From assembly GCA_947629525.1 (NCBI GenBank), contig CANREB010000004.1:47835-111834 (forward strand): a DNA stretch of 64,000 nt, in the 5' to 3' direction. Under the pieces are notes generated by a model. That model saw only the letters and a program-made list of their open reading frames with translations, made no database searches and had not been told where the DNA came from. The position numbers and the translations under genes are program-made. The stretch comes from an uncultured Lachnospiraceae bacterium (GTDB lineage: Bacteria; Bacillota; Clostridia; Lachnospirales; Lachnospiraceae). This document shows, piece after piece, positions 47,398 through 56,374 of the stretch (position 1 is its first letter; the number at the start of each line of letters is the position of its first letter).

Positions 47398-47442
47398 AAA
47401 ATAAGGTTTTATGTGTTTAATTTCACATAAACCTTATTTTTT
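47398..47442. terminator. Bidirectional terminator between the cassettes and dut
   Basis: ATAAGGTTTTATGTG / CACATAAACCTTAT forms a 14-bp stem with one bulge, T-rich on both sides. It would end the minus-strand dut-nrdGD transcript and isolate the cassettes from it. Confidence 0.8.
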
Positions 47443-47514
47443 ACTTCCTACTGCCATACGATATATTCGTGTATATTGACATTTCTTTCAAAATTTCAAT
47501 CACCACCTATTATA

Positions 47515-48336
47515 TTATTTCCCCGTACTCCCAAATCCCCTTGTACTACGTTCAGTATCACTTAAAATGTCAACTTCGGCAAATTTTACTGGCAGATATG
47601 GCATAATAATTAATTGTGCAATTCTATCATTAGGTTCTATGGTTCTTTCAATATCTGAGTCGTTGTGAAGTGCAACTATGTATTCGCCTCGATAATCTGA
47701 GTCACATATCCCTATTGCATTTGCAGGTCTTAGCCCTTGTTTAGTAGCTAATCCGCTTCTCGCTACTATTGCGCCAAAATATCCTTTGGGTATTTCAATT
47801 GATAATCCTGTGCTAATTTTCTGTGTGGTATGAGGTGGTATTATTATATTCTCCTTGATATTCGCATGTAAGTCATATCCTGCCGCCTCTTCACTTCCTC
47901 TAACTGGAATGATCGCACTGTCATTAAGCTTTTTAATATTAACTCTTACCATATTTTCATTCTCCGCATTTATCTTGCTTATTTTGTTTATATTCAGTTT
48001 TTTTAATTTTTGGTTTATCTTAAACCATATCCAAGTTATAATTTTATCATAATTCCCATATTCGTAATAATAAAATGGAGAGTATATTGAATGTGTGGCA
48101 CAATCATAAACATTTATTTTTACTTCACTCTCACCTAAAAATACTGATAATTCACATTCCAATGTTGTAATATTATTACTTTTGTATACTGGAAATTTTT
48201 GTGAATATACTTCTGTTACCCCATCGCCTTCATTAAAGGCGTATGTAAGTGCCTTATCATATGCAAATCCATTTGATAATAACCATTCTTTTGAAGTATC
48301 AGGTATTGTATACTCGTAATCTCTTAATTTGTCCAT
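47515..48336 (-). CDS. dut: dUTPase with an extra N-terminal domain
   Basis: A 273-residue protein. From about residue 130 it is a trimeric dUTP pyrophosphatase: AAGYDLHANI, ARSGLATKQG, GICDSDYRGEYIVALHND, RIAQLIIMP and the C-terminal P-loop-like RGFGSTGK. It keeps dUTP out of DNA and makes dUMP. The first 125 residues (DKLRDYEYTIPDTSKEWLLS) are not part of dUTPase and look like a small alpha/beta domain. Strong AAAGGAG before ATG. Its 5' end overlaps nrdG. Confidence 0.93.
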   Translation of the reverse strand: MDKLRDYEYTIPDTSKEWLLSNGFAYDKALTYAFNEGDGVTEVYSQKFPVYKSNNITTLECELSVFLGESEVKINVYDCATHSIYSPFYYYEYGNYDKIITWIWFKINQKLKKLNINKISKINAENENMVRVNIKKLNDSAIIPVRGSEEAAGYDLHANIKENIIIPPHTTQKISTGLSIEIPKGYFGAIVARSGLATKQGLRPANAIGICDSDYRGEYIVALHNDSDIERTIEPNDRIAQLIIMPYLPVKFAEVDILSDTERSTRGFGSTGK

Positions 48337-48977
48337 AATACAACTTCTCCTTTTCTAATGGACTCTTGCACGTCTATAACCCTTTGATTACCACTTCCAC
48401 GCCATTTCAATGTAATATCCCTTTGTGAGTCTATATATATTCCATCCACAACCACATTGCACTGTTTTATAATTTGCTGTCGTTTTGTATAAAACTCCAT
48501 ATTATCTTTTCTTAAATAATTAGGAAACTTGTTTATTTCATCATCATACATAAACAATTCTCCCCAAGTATATCCTGTGTATAGCCAGATTGTTTTCTGG
48601 GGATATAAAATACGGTTTTTATCGGGATTTTTTATCAATATATTGTGGTTATCATCATTTGCATCCCCCATATATTGTTGTGCGTTGTATGTTTTATTTA
48701 TCCTGCATACTAAATGTGCAACATCGTTAAGATTTTCCGCCGCTAATGGTTCGCCGCCAAGTATAGAAATGCGTTTTATGTATGGCTTATTTGCTAATTC
48801 TATAAATTTATCTTCTACTTCTTGTGTCCATTCTTTTCCGCCATTAAAATTCCAAGTATCAGGGTTGAAACAATTATGACAATGGAAGTGACAGCCTTGC
48901 ACGAAGAGGGCTATACCTATGCCCTCTCCGTTGCTGATATCTAATTCACGAATTGATGCGTATCGAATATTAATCAC
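48324..48977 (-). CDS. nrdG: Anaerobic ribonucleotide reductase activating protein
   Basis: A 217-residue radical SAM protein: LFVQGCHFHCHNCFNPDTWN holds the CX3CX2C cluster motif (C-HFH-C-HN-C), with ISILGGEPLAAENL downstream. It puts the glycyl radical on NrdD. The frame is open to 48998, but family members start near NIRYASIRELDISNGEG. GTG 48977 and ATT 48974 are both possible; ATT has the better spacing from AAGGA and overlaps the nrdD stop. Confidence 0.93.
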   Translation of the reverse strand: MINIRYASIRELDISNGEGIGIALFVQGCHFHCHNCFNPDTWNFNGGKEWTQEVEDKFIELANKPYIKRISILGGEPLAAENLNDVAHLVCRINKTYNAQQYMGDANDDNHNILIKNPDKNRILYPQKTIWLYTGYTWGELFMYDDEINKFPNYLRKDNMEFYTKRQQIIKQCNVVVDGIYIDSQRDITLKWRGSGNQRVIDVQESIRKGEVVLWTN

Positions 48978-51213
48978 CGTCCTTATATTCAATATCATCC
49001 AAATGTTTTACTCTATCATGTATATCGCCATATCTGCCTTGATTCCCACCATTTTTAGCAGTTCCTATATAACCGCAGACTCTAAATGCAATATCCATTG
49101 TTGATGCGTCTTCATTTCCACAATTTGGACAATGCCATACAAGTTTGCCATTATTATCAATTAAATTTATGTCTCCATCATAACCGCATTTTTCACAATA
49201 GCAACTTTTTGTGTTTATTTCAGCATACATAATATGATCATACATATACTTAATTACTTCCAGTAACGCAGGGACATTATGGATCATACTCGGTGTTTCT
49301 ATATAAGAGATTGCACCGCCGGGGCTAAGTTTTTGAAATTTTGATTCAATTCGTAATTTTTCAAACGCATCAATCGGCTCAAACACTGGTATATGATAAC
49401 TGTTTGTAATATAATTTCTATCAGTAATTCCTTCAATAATACCAAATCTTTCTCTTAGTTTCTTTGCAAACTTATATGTTGTAGATTCTAATGGTGTACC
49501 ATATAAGGAATAATCAATATTTTCTTCTTTTTTCCATTGTGTACATTTATCATTTAATGCCTGCATAACCTTCAGTCCAAACTCTTCTCCAATTCCTTCA
49601 TCTGAATGAGAATGTCCAGTCATATATTTTACACATTCATATAACCCTGCATATCCAAGTGAAATTGTTGAATAGCCATCGTATAACAGCTTATCAATAG
49701 TTTCTCCTTTTTTTAGCCTTGCCAACGCGCCATATTTCCATAAGATAGGTGAAACATCCGATGGAGTACCAAGTAGTCTTTCATGTCTTGCCCTCAACGC
49801 TCTGTGACACAATTCTGTTCTTTCTTCAAATAAATTCCAAAACTTATCATAATCCCCTTCAGAAGATAATGCTATGTCTGGAAGATTTAATGTTACAACG
49901 CCTTGATTAAATCTGCCGTAATATTTATGTTTTCCCTGCTCATAATTTCTTGCGTTTGCTATATTTCCAACTCCATTATCTGTAAATCTATCTGGTGTAA
50001 GAAAACTTCTGCAGCCCATGCATGTATAGACATCACCTTTTAACTCAAGCATCATTTTTTCAGAAATATAATCTGGGACTAACCTTTTTGCAGAACATTC
50101 AGCCGCTAATTTTGTAAGATACCAATATTTAGATGTTTCTGTGATATTATCTGGCTCAGTTACGTAAATTAATTTTGGAAACGCAGGAGCGACATAAACG
50201 CCGTCTTCATTTTTTACACCTTGCATACGTTGTTTTAATATTTCTTCAATCATCATAGCGAGATCTTGTTTTTCCTGCTCATTTTTAGCTTCATTTAAAT
50301 ACATGTATATTGTGATAAATGGTGCTTGTCCGTTTGTAGTCATAATTGTTGTAAGTTGATATTGTATTGTCTGTATTCCTTTTTCAATTTCTTTTTTTAA
50401 TAAGTCGTTTGAAATATTGGTTACTTCAGCAAGATTTTCACTGTCGCTACTGATAAGCCCATTATCGTAAAGTTCTTCGGTAATTTTTTTCTTTATTTTT
50501 TGTCTGCTAATATCTACAAACGGTGCTAAATGCGCCAAAGAGATACTCTGTCCTCCATACTGACTACTTGCCACCTGTGCGATAATCTGTGTTGTAACCG
50601 TACATGCAGTTGAAAAGCTATGCGGTTTTTCGATAAGTACATCGCTAATAACTGTTCCGTTTTGTAACATATCTTCAAGATTGACAAGATCACAATTATG
50701 AAGCAGCTGTGCAAAATAATCCGCATCATGAAAATGAATAATTCCTTCATCATGAGCATTTACAATTTCTGGGGATAATAAATATCTTCTTGTTGCGTCT
50801 GTGCTTACAATGCCAGCCATATAATCTCTTTTGGTTGTATTAAGCATAGGATTTTTGTTAGCATTTTCATCTTTCCAATAATCATTTTTATCATCTAAAA
50901 GAGAAATAATATCTTCGTCAATAGTATTTTGATTTTCCCTCTGAAATTCTCTAATACTTCGATATCCTTCATAGGCTTTCGCTGTTAATCTCTGCTTTTT
51001 ACTAATTAACTTATCATAAACTATTCCCTCTATGTCAGAGATACTAATCTCGTCTCTATCTATATTCTCTTCATAAATTTCATCTGCGATATCTTCTGCA
51101 ATCCTAGGTTTTACAATGCCACTACCATTTTTCATGGCTTTTAAAATAGCATTTGATATCTTTGTTTTGTCAAAGGCAACTTCTGTGCAATCTCTTTTTA
51201 TAACCCTTACCAA
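48970..51213 (-). CDS. nrdD: Anaerobic ribonucleoside-triphosphate reductase
   Basis: A 747-residue class III reductase: ATP cone (VRVIKRDCTEVAFDKTKISN), barrel with catalytic region (GCRSFLTPDRFTDNG, FNQGVVTLNLPDIAL), a zinc site (CEKCGYDG and CPNCG) and the glycyl radical site RVCGYIGTAKNGGNQGRYGD. It makes dNTPs without oxygen. Start TTG 51213 fits AGGTG 7 bases upstream. Phage copies raise the dNTP supply during lytic growth; next to dut and a deaminase this is the likely role. Confidence 0.95.
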   Translation of the reverse strand: MVRVIKRDCTEVAFDKTKISNAILKAMKNGSGIVKPRIAEDIADEIYEENIDRDEISISDIEGIVYDKLISKKQRLTAKAYEGYRSIREFQRENQNTIDEDIISLLDDKNDYWKDENANKNPMLNTTKRDYMAGIVSTDATRRYLLSPEIVNAHDEGIIHFHDADYFAQLLHNCDLVNLEDMLQNGTVISDVLIEKPHSFSTACTVTTQIIAQVASSQYGGQSISLAHLAPFVDISRQKIKKKITEELYDNGLISSDSENLAEVTNISNDLLKKEIEKGIQTIQYQLTTIMTTNGQAPFITIYMYLNEAKNEQEKQDLAMMIEEILKQRMQGVKNEDGVYVAPAFPKLIYVTEPDNITETSKYWYLTKLAAECSAKRLVPDYISEKMMLELKGDVYTCMGCRSFLTPDRFTDNGVGNIANARNYEQGKHKYYGRFNQGVVTLNLPDIALSSEGDYDKFWNLFEERTELCHRALRARHERLLGTPSDVSPILWKYGALARLKKGETIDKLLYDGYSTISLGYAGLYECVKYMTGHSHSDEGIGEEFGLKVMQALNDKCTQWKKEENIDYSLYGTPLESTTYKFAKKLRERFGIIEGITDRNYITNSYHIPVFEPIDAFEKLRIESKFQKLSPGGAISYIETPSMIHNVPALLEVIKYMYDHIMYAEINTKSCYCEKCGYDGDINLIDNNGKLVWHCPNCGNEDASTMDIAFRVCGYIGTAKNGGNQGRYGDIHDRVKHLDDIEYKDGD

Positions 51214-51230
51214 AAATCATCACCTCTATC

Positions 51231-51431
51231 TTATATTCTTTTAATGGGATTAAAAATAACATCTTCTATTAATGAACGACATCCGATAATTCTGTAAGTC
51301 TGTATCATAAGTAAAATAATTCCTATAATAAAAAATATCGAGGGTATAAAACACTTTTCACTACTGATTTTTGTGGACTTACAAATTACAATGCTAATTA
51401 TTATTAATATTAAGGATATTAAAATCCACAT
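51231..51431 (-). CDS. Small membrane protein
   Basis: A 66-residue protein with two hydrophobic helices (WILISLILIIISIVIC; FIPSIFFIIGIILLMIQTY). No good ribosome binding site is visible before ATG. It lies 17 bases upstream of nrdD. Function unknown; it could be spurious. Confidence 0.45.
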   Translation of the reverse strand: MWILISLILIIISIVICKSTKISSEKCFIPSIFFIIGIILLMIQTYRIIGCRSLIEDVIFNPIKRI

Positions 51432-51536
51432 TATAATTGAAGATAAACTTTGTGTAAGGTATTTATAGTATATTTTGTCTATGTATGATGAATATATTTC
51501 ACTTCTATGAACTATGTATTCACCTGCCTATATATA

Positions 51537-51569
51537 AGGCGCAAGCCATTTGAATAATAGACTTGCGCC
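51537..51569 (-). terminator. Terminator after the small gene at 51579
   Basis: GGCGCAAG / CTTGCGCC stem with a 17-base loop; T-rich sequence follows on both strands. Confidence 0.7.
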
Positions 51570-51578
51570 CGTTTTCTC

Positions 51579-51770
51579 TTACTCTTTGATCTTGTCGATG
51601 TCTGTAAGGTTTACTCCTGATACCTGCAATAATGCTTTGATGGTCAAATACTCATCTTTCAATTTTGCATACGTTTCCACAGCATTTTCTTTTTTGGCAA
51701 GAAGCATATACTCTTGAATCTTTTTAAAATCATCAAGAGCCTGTTTCGTTGTTTCGATACCAGTTGGCAT
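51579..51770 (-). CDS. Small helical protein
   Basis: 63 residues from MPTGIETTKQALDDFKKIQE, start set by AAAGGGGG; an upstream in-frame ATG has no such site. It is mostly helical (YMLLAKKENAVETYAKLKDE). Its start context (TATATGCCAAC) is shared with the gene at 52329. No family recognised. Confidence 0.7.
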   Translation of the reverse strand: MPTGIETTKQALDDFKKIQEYMLLAKKENAVETYAKLKDEYLTIKALLQVSGVNLTDIDKIKE

Positions 51771-51894
51771 ATAATCGCCCCCTTTCTTATAAAGAAAGTA
51801 TAGCATAGATTTGGGTACAAGTCCATTATTTTTGACACACTCTATTATATCCACTCTTTAATTGTCAATGTACAATTTTTGTTTTGGGAATTTT

Positions 51895-51950
51895 CACTTG
51901 AAAAGTGAATACTGAAATGTTAGAATGTAGATACAATCACTTTTCAAGTG
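51895..51950. promoter_or_regulatory. Paired operators CACTTGAAAAGTG
   Basis: The palindromic 13-mer CACTTGAAAAGTG occurs at 51895-51907 and its reverse complement at 51938-51950. A third, partial copy (CACTTTTCAAGG) is at 52597-52608. The sites flank the 52059-52496 genes and probably bind one of the element repressors. Confidence 0.6.
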
Positions 51951-52058
51951 GTGCAGAAAAGTCGCTAGTTGGTTGGTAGCCTGTTTGAGCGGCTTTTCTT
52001 AATGTGATTATATCGTATCACGAATTTAGTTACTTGTCAACACTATTTTCGTATTTTT

Positions 52059-52265
52059 TTAAATATTTTTTTGATGCCTTATTATATCCGATATATCGCA
52101 ATCAAAATAATTACATATATCATCTAATAATTTAACAGGTATTTGCTTAGATTTGTTATTGCATAAATCGTTAATTGTCGGCAGTCTTGCGCCGATTGCA
52201 ATTGATAAATCTTTTTGTGTCATGTCATGCTCGGCTAATAAAATTTTTAATCTTGATTTAATCAT
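52059..52265 (-). CDS. XRE-family (Cro/CI-type) repressor
   Basis: A 68-residue helix-turn-helix protein: MTQKDLSIAIGARLPTINDL, then LLDDICNYFDCDISDII, the usual small phage repressor fold. Strong GGGAGG before ATG. It points away from the gene at 52823, so the two may form a lysis-lysogeny switch. Confidence 0.88.
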   Translation of the reverse strand: MIKSRLKILLAEHDMTQKDLSIAIGARLPTINDLCNNKSKQIPVKLLDDICNYFDCDISDIIRHQKNI

Positions 52266-52328
52266 TTGATCCTCCCACTTAAAAAGGGTGTTATCTAATA
52301 GACTTTACACCCTTTTATGTTTATTTAT

Positions 52329-52496
52329 TTAATTTTCGGTTAATGGTGGGTTCTGGTATAGCTTACGATTAATTTGCATACGCTCCAGTTCAATCTGTTT
52401 TAACACTTTCGGATCGTCTGTTATCATTTCAATCCGTTCTAATATACTAAGCTGATCAAAAAGATAACAATTTATTTCTTTTTCGTTCGTTGGCAT
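52329..52496 (-). CDS. Small phage protein, unknown
   Basis: A 55-residue protein from MPTNEKEINCYLFDQLSILE, start after GGAAGG. Helical and charged. It precedes the repressor by 63 bases and is probably cotranscribed with it. Confidence 0.65.
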   Translation of the reverse strand: MPTNEKEINCYLFDQLSILERIEMITDDPKVLKQIELERMQINRKLYQNPPLTEN

Positions 52497-52634
52497 ATAA
52501 CCACTTCCTTCCAATTATCAAAACTACTATTATTACAGTTTTAGTATAACATAGAAGGAGGTTAAAGTCTATTATTTTTTCTAACATTTCACTATTCACT
52601 TTTCAAGGTTCATATTTTGTATTTCCGTTTTTGT

Positions 52635-52663
52635 TTGTAATCACATTCTAAATGTGATATAAT
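52635..52663 (+). promoter_or_regulatory. Rightward promoter with overlapping operator
   Basis: TATAAT at 52658-52663 with TTGTAA 17 bases upstream. The spacer is a perfect palindrome, ATCACATTCTAAATGTGAT (52640-52658), so a bound repressor would block polymerase. Half sites (AATGTGAT) recur near 51998. Confidence 0.6.
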
Positions 52664-52719
52664 CAGCTGTAGGATTTAGGGCTTTAGGTCTTGCCCCGTC
52701 CTTTAGCTTGATTTAATCT

Positions 52720-52805
52720 TACACTAAATTTTGATGTAATTCAATAGACAAGTTACACAAAATATTGATGTAGTTTTTGTATAAATTACACTAATATTTG
52801 ATGTA
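52720..52805 (+). promoter_or_regulatory. Three 19-bp operators upstream of the XRE gene at 52823
   Basis: TACACTAAATTTTGATGTA (52720), TACACAAAATATTGATGTA (52754) and TACACTAATATTTGATGTA (52787) share TACAC-N9-GATGTA, with starts 34 and 33 bases apart, about three helical turns. They are imperfect palindromes. This arrangement is like lambda O1-O3 and suggests cooperative autoregulation by the downstream protein. Confidence 0.7.
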
Positions 52806-52822
52806 TTATAGAGGTGATAATA

Positions 52823-53038
52823 TTGATTAAATATAGAATGAATATTTTAAAAGCATTGAAAGAAAAGGGATATAATACCAATAAAATAAGGAAGGAAAAG
52901 ATATATACGGAGGCACAATTACAACAATTTAGAGATGATAAACTTGTTCGTCAAGATATACTGGATAAAACATGTATGTTGCTTGACTGTCAGCCCGGAG
53001 ACATCTTAGAATACATTGCAGACGATAAACAGGATTGA
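52823..53038 (+). CDS. XRE-family regulator (second switch protein)
   Basis: About 71 residues from TTG 52823, placed 6 bases after GAGGTG; the first in-frame GTG lies inside that site. It ends with LLDCQPGDILEYIADDKQD, the typical end of the small HTH_26/Cro-like group. The recognition region has KIYTEAQLQQFRDDKL. It follows three operators that it probably binds. Confidence 0.8.
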   Translation: MIKYRMNILKALKEKGYNTNKIRKEKIYTEAQLQQFRDDKLVRQDILDKTCMLLDCQPGDILEYIADDKQD

Positions 53039-54540
53039 TATGATGATATGATGATATTATATAGATAAACATGTTAATGCAGCATGTATATATGTATGTG
53101 CATCCTGTTTACTGTCCAGTTAGATTATGTTTATATATATATATATATATGTATGTGTATGTACATGACAAACATAGATCAAATAGATAAATATAACTTT
53201 ATTTTTATTGTAACTTAATCATAGTTGTACATCAAAATTATGTAATAATATTAGTTGTATATGTAATGTATGAATATATCTACTATACAGTAGATTATAT
53301 GGCAAATAGCAGTAGATAATATTAATATGGTACACTACTATTATTGTTATGTTGATAACTATATTATACATAGTGGATAATTATTATACTTTGTGTGTAT
53401 AAATCAGTAATTATTTATGTGTATATTGTGGATAATATATGATGTGATGTATGGTTGTGTTATGACTGACTAGTATTTATAATGGTTTGTGTGATTGTGG
53501 ATAAGTTTGTTGTTGTGGATGATATTTGTGGATAATTTAGGGTGTAAGGGTGTAGGGGTGATTCAGGTGGATTCAGGGTGGTGTAATTCTACTAGGCGGT
53601 AGAATTTTGGAGACGTCTCTACCGAACCGTAGATATTATATGTACTGCTATATACAGATAGTATATATATACATATATATTATTATTTATATTTATTTTA
53701 TTTTTATTTTATTATTTATTTATTATTTATACAATGTATATACATTGTATACACATTGTACATACATTTAGTCGTTTGACAGGTTTAGCAGATTGGTTAA
53801 ACGATAGTCAAAAAACGTTGATTTTACGGCATTTTTAACTTGATGCAGATTTTTAAATTTATTCTATAGATTAATAGCATAGTATTAACCTATAAATAGG
53901 GGGTATATTTACATTTTGAATTTGATGTTCATTTGCCGGTAAACGTGGTTCTGTTTCACTCACACATCACTAAAAAAATCCAAAAATGCTTCGATATTAC
54001 TTCGATACCGACTTCGATAAAGCTCAACAAAATCAATCATTTCAACTATTTTCATAGTGTCAGAAAAATGGTCTTTTAATCCTCAAAATCTTATCAAATC
54101 CTTATAAAACAAGTCCAAAATCGAACTCGTCAAAAATCCTTATATAAATGCATGATATTTTATTTTAATTTTTAAAAATAAATATCAAAAAAAATATCAG
54201 TAAATCTACTAAAATCAACTATTTTTAAATTTTTTAACATTTTTATTTTGTCATTTTATATCTCGTCGCCGAAACATACATGTTTTCTTATCAAATATAG
54301 AAATATATCTTGTTAATCTGTTTTACTATTTTACTACTACCCTGTTTGTTGATTTAAAAGTAAATAATAAAAATACCAAAAGTATAAAAAATATTAAAAC
54401 CTATAAAATGTTATAAAAAACAGTACTGTAAAAAACTTCATCAAAATATTAAAAAAAGAGAAATACATTATAGAAAATTATTTATAGCAGAATAAAAGAG
54501 AAACTATAATCAGATTTTTTCTTTTAAAGGCTAAGAAAAA
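53039..54540. other. Long AT-rich non-coding control region
   Basis: About 1.5 kb without a convincing gene. It contains an (AT)n-type tract (53134-53150), the DnaA-box cluster and unwinding-type AT stretch described separately, an inverted repeat ATTCTAC / GTAGAAT and palindrome GAGACGTCTC near 53587-53620, and repeats of ACATTGTA around 53733-53765. From 53,800 to 54,540 I see only AT-rich sequence and no clear signals. Confidence 0.6.
53372..53770. other. Probable replication origin of the element
   Basis: Perfect DnaA boxes TGTGGATAA occur at 53427, 53496 and 53527, with one-mismatch copies at 53372 (AGTGGATAA) and 53514 (TGTGGATGA), all in the same orientation. An almost pure A/T stretch (53640-53740) with ACATTGTATA repeats follows, as expected for an unwinding element. 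A Rep-like winged-helix gene starts 1 kb downstream. Confidence 0.6.
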
Positions 54541-54547
54541 TAAAACT

Positions 54548-54737
54548 GCCCCGATAGGGGCTATTTATCAGTACGTAGTGTTGTCGGTAAATGAGATAAT
54601 TTCCAAAAAATTATCGTGGTCAGAAGATATAATTATATTTAATTTATTAAATATAATTATATCTTAAGGAGTATATCTTTATTCCGTTTCCTAAACGTCA
54701 TTTTTAGAGCGTTTGGGAAATTCTCGTAGAGGAGGGA
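54548..54737 (+). promoter_or_regulatory. Structured 5' leader of the rep-like operon
   Basis: Four hairpins in series: GCCCC-gata-GGGGC (54548), AATTTCC-type stem near 54597-54615, a perfect 17-bp stem (54625-54641 with 54648-54664), and TTTCCTAAACG / CGTTTGGGAAA (54687-54720). AAGGAG at 54666 lies between the last two, and a 9-codon frame from ATT 54681 to TAG 54707 would enter the last stem. This looks like attenuation or RNA-level control; no known riboswitch is recognised. Confidence 0.5.
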
Positions 54738-54741
54738 CGTA

Positions 54742-55530
54742 TTGCAGGAAGGAACAGAATATTTTACCAAATTTCCAAATGATTATATTCAAGGAAACAT
54801 AAAAAAGAGATTTGGCGTTAATCGTAAGTTTTATATTATATATATTTTAATTGACAAATATCGGTCATATGAAAATTATAGTTGGATTACAATTCGTAAG
54901 GCATTGGATTTTTATGGGTATAAAATTACAAGCCGTAAACCAAAGGCATTGAAAGAAGTATTAGATGTACTGGAATATATGATCAACAATAAAATGATTG
55001 AAGTATATCAGGATTTAGATTCTTTATCCTATGATACAGGCATTGAAATTAAAATCATTCCAGAAAATTTTGACTTTCCCAGATTTACAAAACTGACATC
55101 TTCTCAGTTAAATACGATTATGATGGCTGACAGTTCATTAAATAAAGAGAATATATTAATGGTATTTCTTTATATCAATTCTTATATAGGATGTAGAAAT
55201 AAAACTATAACAGAATTTGCTATAAAGGATAAATATAATAATCCTAAAGCGTTTTGGAGAAGCATTCAATGTATGTCAGAAGATTTATCTATGTCAACAA
55301 AGACTATAAATCAGTGTATACAATATTTAACTACTTCTTTTAATGGCAGACCTGCCCTGCTTATAAAAAGGGAAACAGGAAGTATACAGCCTAACAAGAA
55401 TAAGCCGCCAAAAAACATACCAAATATTTATGTATTAAACAAGGAGGGATATGAACAGGAAATAAAATGGGCTATGGAAAAAATAAAAGAAATTTACATG
55501 GTAGACGAATCTCATCCGCTAAAAAGTTAA
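54742..55530 (+). CDS. Winged-helix protein, probable replication initiator or regulator
   Basis: 262 residues from TTG 54742, 4 bases after GAGGAGGGA. Two helix-turn-helix-like parts are visible: WITIRKALDFYGYKITSRKP with LEYMINNKMIEVY (residues about 45-95), and MSTKTINQCIQYLTTS with LLIKRETGSIQ and IPNIYVLNKEG (residues about 185-240), typical of initiators with tandem winged helices. It lies just downstream of the DnaA-box cluster. Replication initiation is inferred from this layout; a transcription regulator is the alternative. Confidence 0.65.
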   Translation: MQEGTEYFTKFPNDYIQGNIKKRFGVNRKFYIIYILIDKYRSYENYSWITIRKALDFYGYKITSRKPKALKEVLDVLEYMINNKMIEVYQDLDSLSYDTGIEIKIIPENFDFPRFTKLTSSQLNTIMMADSSLNKENILMVFLYINSYIGCRNKTITEFAIKDKYNNPKAFWRSIQCMSEDLSMSTKTINQCIQYLTTSFNGRPALLIKRETGSIQPNKNKPPKNIPNIYVLNKEGYEQEIKWAMEKIKEIYMVDESHPLKS

Positions 55531-55634
55531 ATTACCGCTTTGACTAAAAGCAAAAATAGAAATAACTATTATACTTATCGCCATACTATCGCCAACTTAT
55601 TAATTAACTACTACTCAATAAAAGGAGTAAAACT

Positions 55635-55733
55635 ATGACAAATACAAATATAAAAAATAAATCAAAGAAAGGAATAATTAATTTACTAAATGAATCGAGG
55701 AAACTATTACAACATAAAGACAGGAACTTTTGA
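55635..55733 (+). CDS. Short basic peptide gene
   Basis: A 32-codon frame MTNTNIKNKSKKGIINLLNE..., with a strong AAAGGAG before ATG. It overlaps the next gene by 44 bases in another frame and may be a leader that couples its translation. Confidence 0.5.
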   Translation: MTNTNIKNKSKKGIINLLNESRKLLQHKDRNF

Positions 55734-55905
55734 CAAAGAGCACAGACATTTTGGCGGACTGATCTATCAGTCAGACTTTAATACAGATTACAGGGGGAAG
55801 GATAATACCAACGGCTCTATCATCGCTTCTCGTATAGAGTGTGACTTTAGAAGAGAAAAGAAATTATATGAATACGAAACGCAAAGTTATGTCAGGAAGG
55901 TTTGA
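55690..55905 (+). CDS. Small phage protein, unknown
   Basis: A 71-residue protein including YYNIKTGTFDKEHRHFGGLI and GSIIASRIECDFRREKKLYE. No clear ribosome binding site precedes ATG 55690, so translation may be coupled to the short gene upstream. It ends at TGA, which overlaps the ATA proposed as start of the next gene. No family recognised. Confidence 0.6.
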   Translation: MNRGNYYNIKTGTFDKEHRHFGGLIYQSDFNTDYRGKDNTNGSIIASRIECDFRREKKLYEYETQSYVRKV

Positions 55906-56216
55906 TACACATAGAGAATAATGAAAATATGCTGGAATTTATTTCCGGCGAAAGAAACGCTACTGTTACTTTCACAAACAGGAAGCATATTAATAGACTT
56001 AGAAAGCTCTATGAAGAACGCAGGAATGAGTTCAGTTATTTTATAGAAAATAAAGATGGCTCTGTTTGTGCAAAGATACCATTAAAGTGGATAAAGATAA
56101 ATCCGGGCAGTAAAACAAACCGTGTGCTTACAGAAAGTCAGAAAGAAGCAGCAAGAATCAGACTTGAAAATTATCGTAAACAGAAGAGATTGGAAAAAGA
56201 CAGACAGATGCAATAA
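55905..56216 (+). CDS. Conserved small phage protein; probable AUA start
   Basis: 103 residues from ATA 55905 (MHIENNENMLEFISGERNAT if initiated with Met). AGGA at 55894 is 7 bases upstream, and ATA overlaps the previous stop as TGATA. TTG 55902 would sit only 1 base from the AGGAAGG site and ATG 55929 lacks one. The middle (VTFTNRKHINRLRKLYEERR, DGSVCAKIPLKWIKINPG) resembles a family common in Firmicute phages; function unknown. Confidence 0.7.
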   Translation: MHIENNENMLEFISGERNATVTFTNRKHINRLRKLYEERRNEFSYFIENKDGSVCAKIPLKWIKINPGSKTNRVLTESQKEAARIRLENYRKQKRLEKDRQMQ

Positions 56217-56374
56217 TGTTCTTATGTCTAAAACTATTAGTAAACTTATTAGAAATTGATATCAAATTCGCACGAAAAGTTGTTAGTTGATAAAAATATC
56301 GACTGAGTAAATAAAACGCGAAATTGACCCCAAAAACAACTAAATTATTAAAGGTATAAGAAGGAGCTAAAAAA

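Noticed and set aside
53101..53160. AT microsatellite as a functional array
   Set aside because: Simple dinucleotide repeat in AT-rich DNA; no unit structure beyond TA/TATG.
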